Below, one piece after another: positions 11,660 through 21,609 of a stretch of DNA of 64,000 bases. How positions within the stretch are numbered: position 1 is the first letter of the stretch; every line of letters begins with the position of its first letter. A program made the position numbers and the translations under genes. The DNA comes from Sternotherus odoratus (lineage: Eukaryota; Chordata; Testudines; Kinosternidae): NCBI GenBank assembly GCA_032164245.1, contig JAVMKO010000003.1, positions 91,263,890-91,327,889 of the forward strand, read 5' to 3'. The notes under the pieces were generated by a model. The model searched no databases. It worked only from the letters and a program-made list of their open reading frames with translations, and was not told where the DNA came from.

Positions 11660-12149
11660 TCAAGTATCCTGCTGAATTGGGGCCCATGTGCTCCAGCTTA
11701 CTGAGAGATTTAAATAAGAGTTGAATGATTAGCACCTTGAAGGACTGACCCCTCAATCAGACTGTTTTACATATAGGATAAAACTGTTTGATTAGCCTTA
11801 TCTGTAGATGCACAGCCAACAACATCTCCTGTACAATTTTCAGAAAAAAGGGGTGCAATTAGTACCACAACCAGGAACTACCCTAGAGCTCCTTGCAATC
11901 TGTTTGTTGGTTTATAAAACAAGCCCTCTCTGAGCCTCCCCTATATTTAAACCCTTTTATAAACAGTGACCAAAAGGTGCTATTTCAAAAGCTGGCGGGG
12001 AGCTTTTATACCAGGCTCATCCCCCTAGTGATTGCTCAACCCTCTGCTTATCAGACAACAGCAGCTTGAATTCTCTGGAAAGGCTCTGGCCTTGCTGTCC
12101 CTGTGAACAGCCAGCCAAGGTGCAGGCACAGGCAGCGCTGCCAATGTCA

Positions 12150-13260
12150 ACTCTCCGGGACAGACCCATTGTCTCCTCGCGGGTCTGGCACCGCACAACA
12201 GGCCCCGGAGGGATGGAGGCGGGGGCGGGCCGGGAGCTGCTGTAAGGGTAAGAAATGGAGGGAGCCCGCGAGCCCATCTCGCCCCCAGGACCGAACCAAC
12301 CTAGCCCGGCCCTGGGAGGCGCTTGTCCGGCCTGTTCCCTCAACCTGCCGCCCCCCACCCCCGGTGCTTTGGCGCCAGCGCCGCCCCCCCCCTTTACCTG
12401 GTGGCGGGGCGAGGGCGGGGAGCGGGCTCCCGCGGGGGCCGTGGGCGGGCGGCTGGGTGCGGTTGGCGGGCCCCAGGCTGTAGCTGCTGTAGCCGCGGTG
12501 CGGCGCGAAGCGGCAGACGGCGCGGCCGCGGTGGGTGCAGTTGAAGAGGTAGCAGCTCAGCGCCCCCGGCTCGCCCTGGGGCCGGGCCCGCTGCACCACG
12601 GCGAGCGAGCAGCGCGGCTCGGCGCAGCAGGCCTGCAGGCACTGCCTCCAGCCCGCCACGGCGCCCGGCGCCCGCAGGAAGGTGGCGCCCGCCGCCAGCG
12701 AGTCCTTGGTGCGGATGATGGTGTCGGGCCGGGCGGAGAAGGCGCCGCCCCGGCAGCGGCCCCCGCCGGCCTCGTCCGGCTGCAGCTGGCGGCGGAACTC
12801 CTCCAGCAGCGACTCCACGCCCGAGATCTGCGAGCGCAGCTCGGCCAGCGGCGCCGCCACCTCCCCGCCGGGGGCCCGGCCGCCCAGCGCCGCCAGCAGC
12901 AGCAGCAGGCGCAGCAGCCGGGGGGCCATGGCGGGGCGAAGCGCAGCGGGGCCGCCTGCCGCAGTCACCCGCCGCTGCGGGCAGGCGCGGGGCCGGGCCC
13001 GAGCGGGAGCTGGCGGCCTAGCGCGCTGGGCTGGGCTCCCCGGCGGCAGGAGGCGGCGGCATGGCCCGGCCGGGCCCGCCCGGGGTGCGCGGGGAGGAGC
13101 CGGACGCGGCAGAATCAAGCGGCGAGCAGCGCCGGAGCCGGCTCAGCACCAGCGTTCCTGGATAGCTCCGGGAGCCCCGCCCACCCGCCGAGCCTGGGGC
13201 GGGGCCAGATTCGGCTCCGCCCACCAGCTGGGCCCCTCCCGCCCCTTTCCACGTCTTGCC
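12150..13260. promoter_or_regulatory. CpG island over LRP11 promoter and exon 1
   Basis: A strongly GC- and CpG-rich block covers LRP11 exon 1, its 5' flank and the first ~250 bp of intron 1. It is surrounded by AT-richer DNA. No TATA box is visible upstream of the start codon. The 5' UTR and transcription start probably fall at about 12930-13240. An L2-type LINE begins shortly upstream (about 13330), so the proximal promoter is bounded by repeat DNA. Confidence 0.8.
12398..12929 (-). CDS. LRP11: LRP11 exon 1 (signal peptide and MANEC/MANSC domain), 5' partial gene
   Basis: Coding part of the first exon of low-density lipoprotein receptor-related protein 11, a type I membrane protein. It gives 177 codons plus one base. 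The start codon is complement 12927-12929 in a strong Kozak setting (gccccgccATGgcc). A Leu-rich signal peptide follows (MAPRLLRLLLLLAALGG), then a helical stretch (ISGVESLLEEFRRQLQ) and a Cys-rich MANEC/MANSC domain with WRQCLQACCAEPRC, CYLFNCTHRGRAVC and GYSSYSL. IIRTKDSLAAGA and FLRAP match my recollection of human LRP11 closely. The NCT and NRT sequons are possible N-glycosylation sites. The donor is CAG|GTAAAG at 12398/12397, phase 1, and fits exon 2. The frame stays open upstream to 13118, but that stretch is GC-rich 5' UTR with no signal-peptide character, so I chose the inner Met. Identification rests on remembered family sequence; no alignment was run. Confidence 0.95.
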
Positions 13261-13329
13261 TACTAGCTGCCAGGCTGGCTTCCTCCGCTACAAATTCACA
13301 CTCCCCCTCAGGTGCTGCCAGCTTCCTCT

Positions 13330-13755
13330 CCAGTTTAATTGAAACCCACATGCACAATTCCAGCCACCGCTCGGCCACCTTCGACTCACATCTCAAACCC
13401 TCCCCGACTCCTGCCTCCACTTTGCTCTCTGCGCACGATCTTTTTGGTGTCTTCAATGAGAAAACTGACAGATTATGATACGACTTTCCCCATCCCCACA
13501 TTATGCCTTCCCTTCTCCCCCTGCAACTCTCTCATCCCTCTCCCCTGTCACAGACACAGAAGTTTCTCATTTGCTCTCCTCCTCTAACTCTATTTGTGCC
13601 AGTGCTCCCATCCAATCCCTCTCTTGAGCACCCTCATGTCCACTCTCATCCCATTCCCTTACTCTTCTCTTTAACCTCTCATTTCCCTCTGGCTTTTCCC
13701 CCTTACAATATAAGCATGCTTCTGTTTTTCCGATCCTAAAAATATCCAACTTTGA
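13330..13755 (+). mobile_element. L2-type LINE, 5' segment (ORF2 N-terminal part)
   Basis: The plus frame near 13385-13480 reads like an L2 ORF2 upstream of its reverse transcriptase (LLSAHDLFGVFNEKTDRL). A C/T-rich stretch typical of that region follows. The match stops near AACTTTGACCA at about 13755 and appears to resume at about 15595, implying later insertions in between. The start is approximate. Confidence 0.6.
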
Positions 13756-13924
13756 CCAGAAGTATAGTCCTAAATCTGAAGGTACCGGAATGCCCGAACC
13801 CTTCCCATTCCTAACATGCCTTGCCAGGAGATGGGGTGTTGCTATCTGACTAGGTCAGTGCTTCTCTGGCCGCCTTCTTTGTGTCTGTAGTTGTTTATGT
13901 CCCTCCCTCACCCCCCACAAATAC

Positions 13925-14125
13925 ATATACCACCACCCAGTTCTGAAGGAAGAGCGGAGAGCAGTGGATGCTGGCTGGATGCCCAGCTCTGAAGGCAGCG
14001 CTGTGCCAGCAGCAGCACAGAAGTAAGGGAGGCAATATGAAAAGGGATATTTGTCCATATAACTTTTCACAGCAGACTTGGCACCCTATTGCCACCCTTA
14101 CTTCTGTGCTGCTGCTGCCACCCCG
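13925..14125. mobile_element. DNA-transposon fragment shared with 63560-63840
   Basis: Contains GCCCAGCTCTGAAGGCAG, CAGAAGTAAGG and TTGCCACCCTTACTTC, all of which recur at 63560-63840. The CAGAAGTAAGGG.GGCAAT / TATTGCCACCCTTACTTCTG pair is inverted, so the fragment is partly palindromic. Confidence 0.6.
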
Positions 14126-14176
14126 GGGTGGACAGTTGGAGCCCCACCACCCACAAGCGCTGACTTCCCTTCTGCC

Positions 14177-14878
14177 CAGGGGTGTTCAACTCCCACACAC
14201 CCCACTCCTACTCTGCCCTCACCCCACCCCCATTCCACCCCTCCCCCAAAGTCTCCCTCCACCTGCCTTTTCCTGTCCCATCCTGCCCCATTCCACCCCT
14301 TCCCCAAGTTCCCTGCCCTTTCCCTGCCTTTTCTCCACCACTTCCCCTGAGCACGCCACATCCCTGCTACTCTCCCTCCCTCCCGGAAAGTCCTAAGCAC
14401 CACCAGACATCTGGGAGGGACATGCTGGGATGGACTTGGTGTGGGGGGGGGGGAGAAGGTGAGGAGGAGGGAGCTTAGCTGCTAGTGCGTGTGGAGCACC
14501 CACTAATTTTTCCTCATGGGTGCTCCAGTCTTGGGGCACCCACAGAGTCAGCACCTAAGCCACCACCTCCAGATGAGGATTGCTGGGGGGGAGGAAGGGA
14601 AGTCTGAGCCCAGGCTGCCTCCTGGTGAGGGACTGAGGGAATGTGGGGGAAGGAGAGCCCAAGCCTGGGCTGCCTTCCAATGAGGGATGGGTGGGGGAGG
14701 GAGACCCTGAGCACTGTCGGGCTCTCACTGTCTCCTGGGTGTGCACAGCCCTTCTGCATGAGCCCCAGCCTCACAGAGATGATGGAGCTTTTTTTAAAAA
14801 AGGCATACAGCTTGCTCCTCCCTTGACACATTCCTGTGCCTCCCTTGGGAGGCCTGTCCGGTAGTTTGAGAGCCCCTG
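14177..14878. mobile_element. Possible hAT element (degraded)
   Basis: The left end CAGGGGTGTTCAACTC and the reversed right end CAGGGGCTCTCAAACTAC are similar and typical of hAT termini. No matching 8-bp target duplication is visible. The two ends may instead belong to two overlapping elements. Confidence 0.35.
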
Positions 14879-15594
14879 GCCTAGTCCCATCACAAGGCTC
14901 CCTAACCACCTTGGGGGACGGACTTTTTCCAGTATGGTACTCTGCCTCTGTGATCGGTCTGCTGGGTCAGGCTAGCCAGTCTGTGATTCACTTTTGGGGT
15001 ATTGGCAATGATTGGCTGTCAGATGTGAATACTGTGATTGGCTGCAGAGTTGGGGATAGCTAACACTGATTGGCTGCTGGATTTGGCTCTAGGAATTTAT
15101 TGGCTGTTCTATTTCAAGAATGGTGGTTGGCTATGTAAACTTATCCAGTATTGGGAGGTGGTGGTTGGTTCCTTGGGGATGCTTAAGGCACAAATAGTGT
15201 CCACAATGTTACCCCACTTTGGGGCCACTTTGTGCATGGTGATTGATGTGTGGGAACAAGACTGGGTTCATCACTTTTCATTTAGGCTGAGAGCCTGCTC
15301 TGTCTGTAGAATGTCTTGTTCCTTCTTGGTTGCTGAGCCGGGCTGTGACTGGGTGAATTTGGCCAGTCTCTCCGTTTAATCACCAATCCCTCAGCATCAT
15401 CGGGAACTCCCAACTCCCTGCCCCATCCCAGTAAAAGACACATCACCACTTCCTGCCCCTGACTCCTCTCTCCCCAAAAACTCCCCCCCCCCCCCGCAGC
15501 TTCCTCCCAGTCCACCCTGTTCTGTGATTTTAGCATGCTTAATATGCTCCTTTTGGCTCAACTATAACATAGTACGGCAACAGCATTCTGGCTT

Positions 15595-17065
15595 TATTAC
15601 ATGACTGCCCTTGACCCTACTTACCTCTCCACCTACTGCCCCATCTCCTTTCTCTCTCTCATCTCTAAGCTCACTGAATGCACTCTCCGCGATGGCAGTC
15701 TGGAATTCCTCCCCTCCAGTTTCATGTTAGATCATGTCCAAACCAGCTTCCACCTGTTGCTCCACTCCACTGAAACTGCTATCAACAAAGCCTCCAAAGA
15801 CTTCTTCCTAGCCAAAGCAAAGAACCAGTACTCCTCTTTGACTTGTCAGCTGCCTTCAACAAAGTTGATCATACTCTTCTTCTTGAAATCTTGTCTTCCC
15901 TTGGCTTCTGTGATTCCACTGGCTTCCCTGGGGTTCTGTCCTTGGTCCTCTTCTCTTCTTCCTCTACATCCTCTCACTGGGCAATTTAATCCATGAGCAC
16001 AAATTCAACTCTCATCTCTGTGCTGAAGACTCACAGATCTCTTGTTATTCCAGATCTGTCTCTTTCTGTCCAAACTAAAATCTCAGCCTGTATCTCTGAC
16101 AAGTCTTCATGGATATGAACATGGCTCCAGCTCAAAGTGGCTAAAACAGAGCTCTTAATCGTTCCCCTTAAGATTTCCTTCCACGTCCTTTCTCAATCAC
16201 TGTGAACAGCCCCCCCCCCCAATTCTGCCTGTCACTCAGATCTGTAACTTGGACTTTTTTTTTTCAACTGAGACCTCTCTTTAGGTCCTCACATCCAGGC
16301 TATGTCTACATCTGACAGATTCTTTTTGCACAATATTTTTAAGATATGGCCTTTCCTATCCACTCACACAGATAGGACTCTCATCCAAGTGCTCATCACC
16401 ATCTCACAGCTTGATTACTGCAACATCCTTCTCTCTGGCCTAGACAAATGTGTTTTTGTCCCAGCAACAAAATGCTGCTGCTAAGATCATTTTTCCTAGC
16501 CTATGGATTTGACCATGTCGCCCACTCTTTGCATTCCTCTGCTGGCTCCTCCTTCTACATCACAGCAAAGGTAAGCCACTTGTCTTCATTTTCAAGGCCC
16601 TTCACAGCCTATCTCCACTCTACCTGTCATCTCTCATTCATTGCTGAAATGTCGACTCCCATTTCCAATCAACCTATGATGCCCATCACCTAGTTGTTAA
16701 ATTTTCAAACAAACCTTCATGCTTTTCTCCAGGCTGCCACTCTTCCTTGAGACATGCTCCCAGTAAACAAATGCAAAGCTAACTCCATTCCTGAGAACAC
16801 TTCTTTGCTGTGCTGCCTACAAAAAAACTTTACAAAGGTTCGCTTGCTGATGTGCTCAAACCTCAATTTATCGTGCTCAGCAAAATTGCCTTGTTTCCTC
16901 ATACTCACCTGTAACCCTCTGTTGTCCCCGGTCTTTAACTTAGATTGTAAGCTTCTTGGGGCAGGGATTATCTTTTTATTCCATGTCTGTACAGCACCTA
17001 GCACAATGGGGTTCTGGTCCATGACTAGTGCTCCTAAGTCTTATGGTAATATAAATAAAACTCGT
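15595..17065 (+). mobile_element. L2-type LINE, reverse transcriptase part and 3' end
   Basis: Frameshifted frames show L2 reverse-transcriptase wording (YCPISFLSLISKLTE; SFMLDHVQTSFHLL; LSAAFNKVDHTLLLEILSS read across frames; [13 protein letters not shown]). The C-terminal part follows. The tail TTGGGGCAGGGATTATC...CTGTACAGCACCTAGCACAATGGGG...TAATATAAATAA is the classic L2 3' end. It is broken by stops and frameshifts, so not active. The 5' part lies at 13330-13755. Confidence 0.85.
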
Positions 17066-17501
17066 GAGCATAATCATATTGTTTTGGTAGAGCCTCCATA
17101 ATTAACAGTCATGAGTTTTCTTATGGGTAATGTCAGACTCAGAAAAGAAGGCATGGAGTGAATAGGCCACTAATCCCCATAAATTGGTCGCTCCATGTCA
17201 TGGTTGACTCCTTGTCAGCAGAGCAATGTAGGGAAGCTCAGCCCACGCTGTATTTGTTCTGTGAATAGATTATCTCAGTCTCCAGGGCTTTCATCAATAA
17301 TAAACCAAGCACATTTTCTTTATAGAGTCATCAGACTAACAGCCCCACATTACTTAGGGGAGGGAATAGGAGCACTTGGAATCCAAACCCAGATCTGCAT
17401 CTGAATTTTGTGGCTAGCCCCTAAGAGCCCACTGCAACGGAGTGTTACCTAGAGCAGCTCTGCCTTTGAGCTCTGAGGCTACTTGGATTCCTATTTGGGG
17501 C

Positions 17502-18197
17502 TGTAGCGGGGTGCTCCCCGCTCCCTGCCGGCCAGGGCTGGAATAGCCCTGGAAAGAGGGTTTGTGGCTGGGAGCCTGCTAGCAGGCTTAAGTGGAAAGC
17601 AGGCTCAGCTGTGTGGCCACGCCCCAAACATTCCAAACTGTATAAAAGCCTGGGAGGCAAGATAAAGAGAGGTCAGTCTACTCTGTAGGCAGCAGGAGAC
17701 AGGGCCTGGCTGCAAAGTACCCGGACTGGGACAGGGCGTGGGTGAGGCAGCTGGGAGTCAGGGAGCCTGAGCTCTAGGGAGAGGGCCCCAGCTTGCTGAG
17801 CCTAGGGAAGGCCTGACCCACGGGGTACTGGGGGTTGCAAGGGGGCAGCCCTGGGCTGGTTAAGAGCAGCAGGCCAACCCCTTCTTGCCGGTGATGAGTA
17901 GCCATGAGACTGCAGTCAGCCTCAGAGAGACTGAGGCAGTGGTGACTGGCAGTGGCCGTATCTGAGGCAAGTTGGGGATAGTGGGTGGTGGGTTCCCCAG
18001 GAAGGGGAGACCCTAAGACCAGGGGGGTACTGCAGGGGTGCAGCACCCTCAACAAGGGGTTCCGGGGTCCAGGAGGGACACGGGGCCGGCGTGGAGAAGC
18101 GGAGGTCGGCCGGCAGAGGGCGCTCCTGGGTCAAAAAGAGCTAATTCCCAGATGACCAGACGGGGGCGCCGCCGGGTGAGTGACCGACCCCGTTACA
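17502..18197 (+). mobile_element. Solo LTR of an endogenous retroelement
   Basis: A 696-bp unit starting TGTAGCGGGG and ending CCCCGTTACA (TG...CA), flanked by a 5-bp duplication GGGGC (17497-17501 and 18198-18202). A TATA box (TATAAAAGCC) lies at about 17641, about 140 bp into the unit. No internal gag/pol sequence adjoins it, so it is a recombined solo LTR. The intact ends and perfect duplication suggest it is younger than most repeats here. Confidence 0.8.
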
Positions 18198-18202
18198 GGG
18201 GC

Positions 18203-18789
18203 CCTATTTGATCTTAGATATGCCAAGAATATGAGGGAGTAAAAAATGACTTAAAGCCACTTTTGACTTTTTCTATTCCTGTATCTAGTTCCAGAAGGGA
18301 GAATTGTCCCCTTGGGATGAAAACTTGATCCGATTGATGGTTCCATTTTGGTAAATCTGAGTTTTATTCAGAAGGTGGCAGCAGTTTATTACTTATTAAT
18401 ATCCGTTTTGTTGTTAATGCCTGTTTGAGTGTGGATGAATATTTTGTATGTTTCAATTCCTTTTTACTGCTTCATTATTGTGAATATCACAGATTCTATT
18501 TTCTAGGTCATAAAGGTGCATATTTTAAAAATTTGGTCCATTTAATTGAAGATATCCTCTTCATATCTGTCATTGACATGATTATAAAACTCTGTGTGTA
18601 TATCAAGAATGATGTTAGAGATTGATTAGGGAATTTGTATGGATTTCTTGCATGTTCCCAAGTTTATTGTTAGTGCAGGTGCTTCATGAGAAATTGGAAT
18701 AGTTTGAGAGAATGCTAGTTTTCTCTCTCAAAAGATGAAGGGTGGTTAGACAATGTATTTAATCCTTACATCTAAACAACGGTATGACT
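18203..18789. other. Gene-free AT-rich stretch
   Basis: AT-rich sequence between the solo LTR and the next hAT. The 66-codon open frame at 18425-18625 has no recognisable domain and low-complexity composition. I see no supported feature. Confidence 0.5.
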
Positions 18790-19732
18790 CAGAGGTGGAT
18801 TTACCATGAAACAAACAGTGTGGTGGCACGGGACCGCCAATGACGGGGCGGCCCCAAATTCAGGGCAAATCTCATCTGACAACTTGCTCCTGAGTCCCAG
18901 CCAGTGACGCATCAGGGCTCAGGCAGGCAGACTGCCTGCACTCCGTGACCAGTGGCCCCATGCCGTTAATGGAAGTGGCTGGCATGTCTCTGTGTGCCCC
19001 TGGTGGGGGAAGAGGTGGAGGCAGGTCCATGAACTGCCTCCGCCCTGGGCAGCACACGGAGACCTAGTGCCCCCATCCCTCCAAAAGGCACACAGATGAG
19101 TCAGCAGCAGGCGGCTCCCTGCCCACACTGCCTCCCTCCCTCTGCACCGCGCCACTCTTGGAAGCAGAATATATACCCCTGGGGGGGTGTCTCCGTGCAT
19201 TGCCCCCACCCTGAGCACTGACTCTGCAGCTCCCATTGGCTGGGAACTGCGGCCAATGGGAGCTGTGGTGGCGGTGCCTGTGGGCAACAGCGCGCAGAGA
19301 CCCCGAGGAGCCCCTTCCAGAGAGGTTTTCCTGGTTGCACTGTGAGCCACCCTGTCCAAGGTAAATGCTACCCCCTCACTCCTCCCATACTCCAACCCCA
19401 TGCCCCAGCACAGAGTCTGCACCCCACACCCAAACTTCCTCCCAGAGCCCACACCCCTCCCACAGCGCAACCCCCTGCCCTAATCCAGAGTCCGCATCCA
19501 GAGCCTGACCCCTGCACCCTCTCCTGCACCTCAGCCTCCTGCCCCAATCAAGGTACCTCACTTTATTTTCATTTATTTCCTGTTACTTATAATATAGGAG
19601 GAGGATGAAAGGGAAAAAAGAATGAAAAACATCAGGGGTGTAAGAGAGTATGTTTTCTTGGCTGGGTCCAGAGGGGGAGCGCCCGAAAATGAAGCTGTGC
19701 ACAGGGCCCCACTAACTCTAAATCCACCACCG
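18790..19732. mobile_element. hAT element (GGTGGATTTA ends)
   Basis: Inverted ends CAGAGGTGGATTTA and (right end reversed) CGGTGGTGGATTTA agree at 12 of 14 positions. Flanks GTATGACT (18782-18789) and GTGTAACT (19733-19740) are an eroded 8-bp duplication. The interior includes a palindromic CTCCCATTGGCTGGGAAC/CCAATGGGAG block (19230-19262), also found in the hAT at 59600. No transposase. Confidence 0.75.
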
Positions 19733-20200
19733 GTGTAACTGCTTAGTATTCTATTTGGGAACTCATGAACATTCATATTTTAGGAAATGTGTCAATTTAC
19801 TTCCCCTGTGGTCATGTTCAAACTTTACAGGACAACATAAATATTGGAGTCCTGAGTAGGATATGAACACCTCTCTTTAAGACTAGCTCGTCTATTTTTG
19901 TTTGAAAATGTGTTCTAAAAATAAACATGCCTTCCTTTTCATGGTGTCTTCAAAATGCCTGTGAACAATAAATACACTGCATACATCTTATGTACATAAC
20001 ATCTGTCATCTGCATGATTTGTGCTTAAACAATTTTTCTCTTCTGTAACTTGTTTGTGAGTATCTGTCAGCTAACTGCCCACATGAAAAATGTGAATCTT
20101 CCTATTGTTGGAAGAGGATTGGAGGTTGATGGCTGGGTTTGAACAATTTGCCCAAGTATAAATTGCAGTGATAACATTCTCGTTGTAATGTGGAGCTTCA

Positions 20201-21606
20201 CTCCTGGTCAACACTACAAAGCTAGGTCAAAGTAAACTGTCTGCAAGCCAGTGCTACCTCAGACCTTGAACAAAGGGACTGGAGGGCAAATACTTTTGCT
20301 TGGTGTTGTCGAGGTGGCTGGTATTTGGCTTCATGAGCTAGGGGAATAAGGGGCAGGCTGGATCCCCCAGGATCATAACTGTCATTTCAACATTGCCAAT
20401 GGTGAGCCAATGGTCTGGAAAGAAGGTCTCTGTTTGTAGCTTTTTGAACAGACCCGTGTTCTTAAAGATGTGAGCATCATGCACCTTCCCTGACCAGCCA
20501 GCACTGATGTCAGTGCTTGTAATACCATAGAAAACAAGCCCTTTCTGTTGATGTATTCTGTGGCAAGGTGCTCTAAAGCCAAAATAGGCACGCGTGTGCC
20601 ATCTATTGGTCCACTGCAGTTTCGGAACCCCATAGCTGCAAAGCCTCCAATGTATGTCCTGCACATTGCCAAGAATCGCAGTCCTACATAGCAGAAGACA
20701 ATTAATGTCCCTGCACACTTAATGGCCCTGCACACTAGCATGACAATGGCCCCCTCAGTGGATTTTCCTGACTCCAAAACAATTTCCCACTGACTGGTAA
20801 CAACATGGTGTTGCAATCCACAGTGTGATCGTCACTTGCTTCTTCACAGTCAGGGCAGCTCTGAGTTTGGTGTCTCTGCATTGGATGGCTGGGCTGAGGT
20901 TGGCACACAGATCTGCGGCTTTGCACATCCAAAAGTTCTGCAATCACAGCTCTTCATCCCAATCCTGTGTCATGATGTGATCCCACCAGTCAGCGCTCAT
21001 TTCTTGATTCCAGAAGCAGTGCTCCACCATTTGCAGCTGCTCTGTGAACGCCAGCAACAATCTTGAACTGGGTCTTGCTATGTCCCACAGTAAACTGACC
21101 ACAAGGAAATCACCATGTTCTTCTTGAGGTTCTGCAAATACTGGAGTATCGTGCATCCTACACTTGAAACTCTCATGACAACCATGTAGAGCTGTGCAGA
21201 CCCCATGCTTCTGTTGGAGATGGTGGGAATTAACAAGTCCCGTGTGGGATCATGAGCAATTGAAAATAGGCTAAAAAAGTATGGGACAGAGATGATTTTA
21301 TAGGATGGAAGACATTGCATTATGGGAAGTTGACTCCTTGCTCCCAGTCACCACTGCGTGAGTTATTTCTGACTTAACATGCATTGCCAAAATGACCCAA
21401 AAGACAACTTCCTGAATGGTGGCAAGTTGCACACTGGGATACCTCCCCATGGTGCACTGCTCTGTGCATTGACACAAGCACTCATGGCGAGTGCACGCAG
21501 TGCAAATGCAATGAGCCAAGCGTGCACATGCACAAGCAATATGCTAGCTTCAGCAGCTGAATCCGATGTAACTTGAAACAGCAAACTTTGTAATGTGGAC
21601 ATGGCC
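20201..21606 (-). mobile_element. PIF/Harbinger transposon, near full length, inactive
   Basis: Terminal 21-bp inverted repeats align end to end (left CTCCTGGTCAACACTACAAAG; right end reversed GGCCATGTCCACATTACAAAG, 15 of 21 matching). Flanks TCA (20198-20200) and TTA (21607-21609) are an eroded TTA target duplication. Transposase remains occupy 20338-21140 on the minus strand. At 1.4 kb it is shorter than usual for an autonomous Harbinger (two genes), and no Myb/SANT-like second gene is recognised. Confidence 0.85.
20338..21140 (-). pseudogene. Harbinger (HARBI1-like) transposase pseudogene
   Basis: Broken frames on the minus strand carry, in order: an N-terminal part with FWNQEMSADWWDHIM (about 21020), a helix-turn-helix region (PNSELP..L.RS, then a SVGNCFGV..ST-like stretch near 20770), GFRNCSGPIDGTRVPIL with the first catalytic Asp (about 20600), INRKGLFSMVLQAL, WSGKVHDAHIFKNTGLFKKL with the second catalytic Asp, and DHWLTIGNVEMTVMILGDPA. 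At least two frameshifts and several stops separate them. The family is the DDE transposase from which vertebrate HARBI1 derives. The last catalytic Glu region beyond 20338 is not seen. Confidence 0.88.
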
Positions 21607-21609
21607 TTA

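Larger units (their letters stand above)
5884..12397 (-). other. LRP11: LRP11 intron 1
   Basis: Bounded by the exon 1 donor (12397) and exon 2 acceptor (5884). Named repeats inside are listed separately: Harbinger MITE 7934-8222, nested repeat 9017-10226, hAT 10611-11659. In 5884-7930, 8226-9003, 10240-10602 and 11668-12150 I see only AT-rich unique-looking sequence and no further exon. Confidence 0.85.
13760..15590. other. Block of repeats interrupting the L2 LINE
   Basis: About 1.8 kb separates the two L2 parts. It contains the 13925-14125 repeat, a possible hAT (14177-14878), and a low-copy region with repeated GATTGGCTG motifs (14950-15180). 15180-15590 is C-rich with nothing recognised. 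Several events are likely, and the exact joins to L2 are not resolved. Confidence 0.5.

Noticed and set aside
12255..13478. 407-codon open frame on the plus strand
   Set aside because: Antisense to LRP11 exon 1 and its CpG island. GC-rich DNA lacks stops by composition, and the product is Ala/Gly/Pro/Arg low complexity.
16290..16310. GGCTATGTCTACATC as a MITE terminus
   Set aside because: It is part of the normal L2 ORF2 sequence in that position, not an element end.
20338..20947. Possible domesticated HARBI1-like host gene
   Set aside because: The frame is broken several times and sits between Harbinger terminal repeats with a target triplet, so it is a dead transposon copy.
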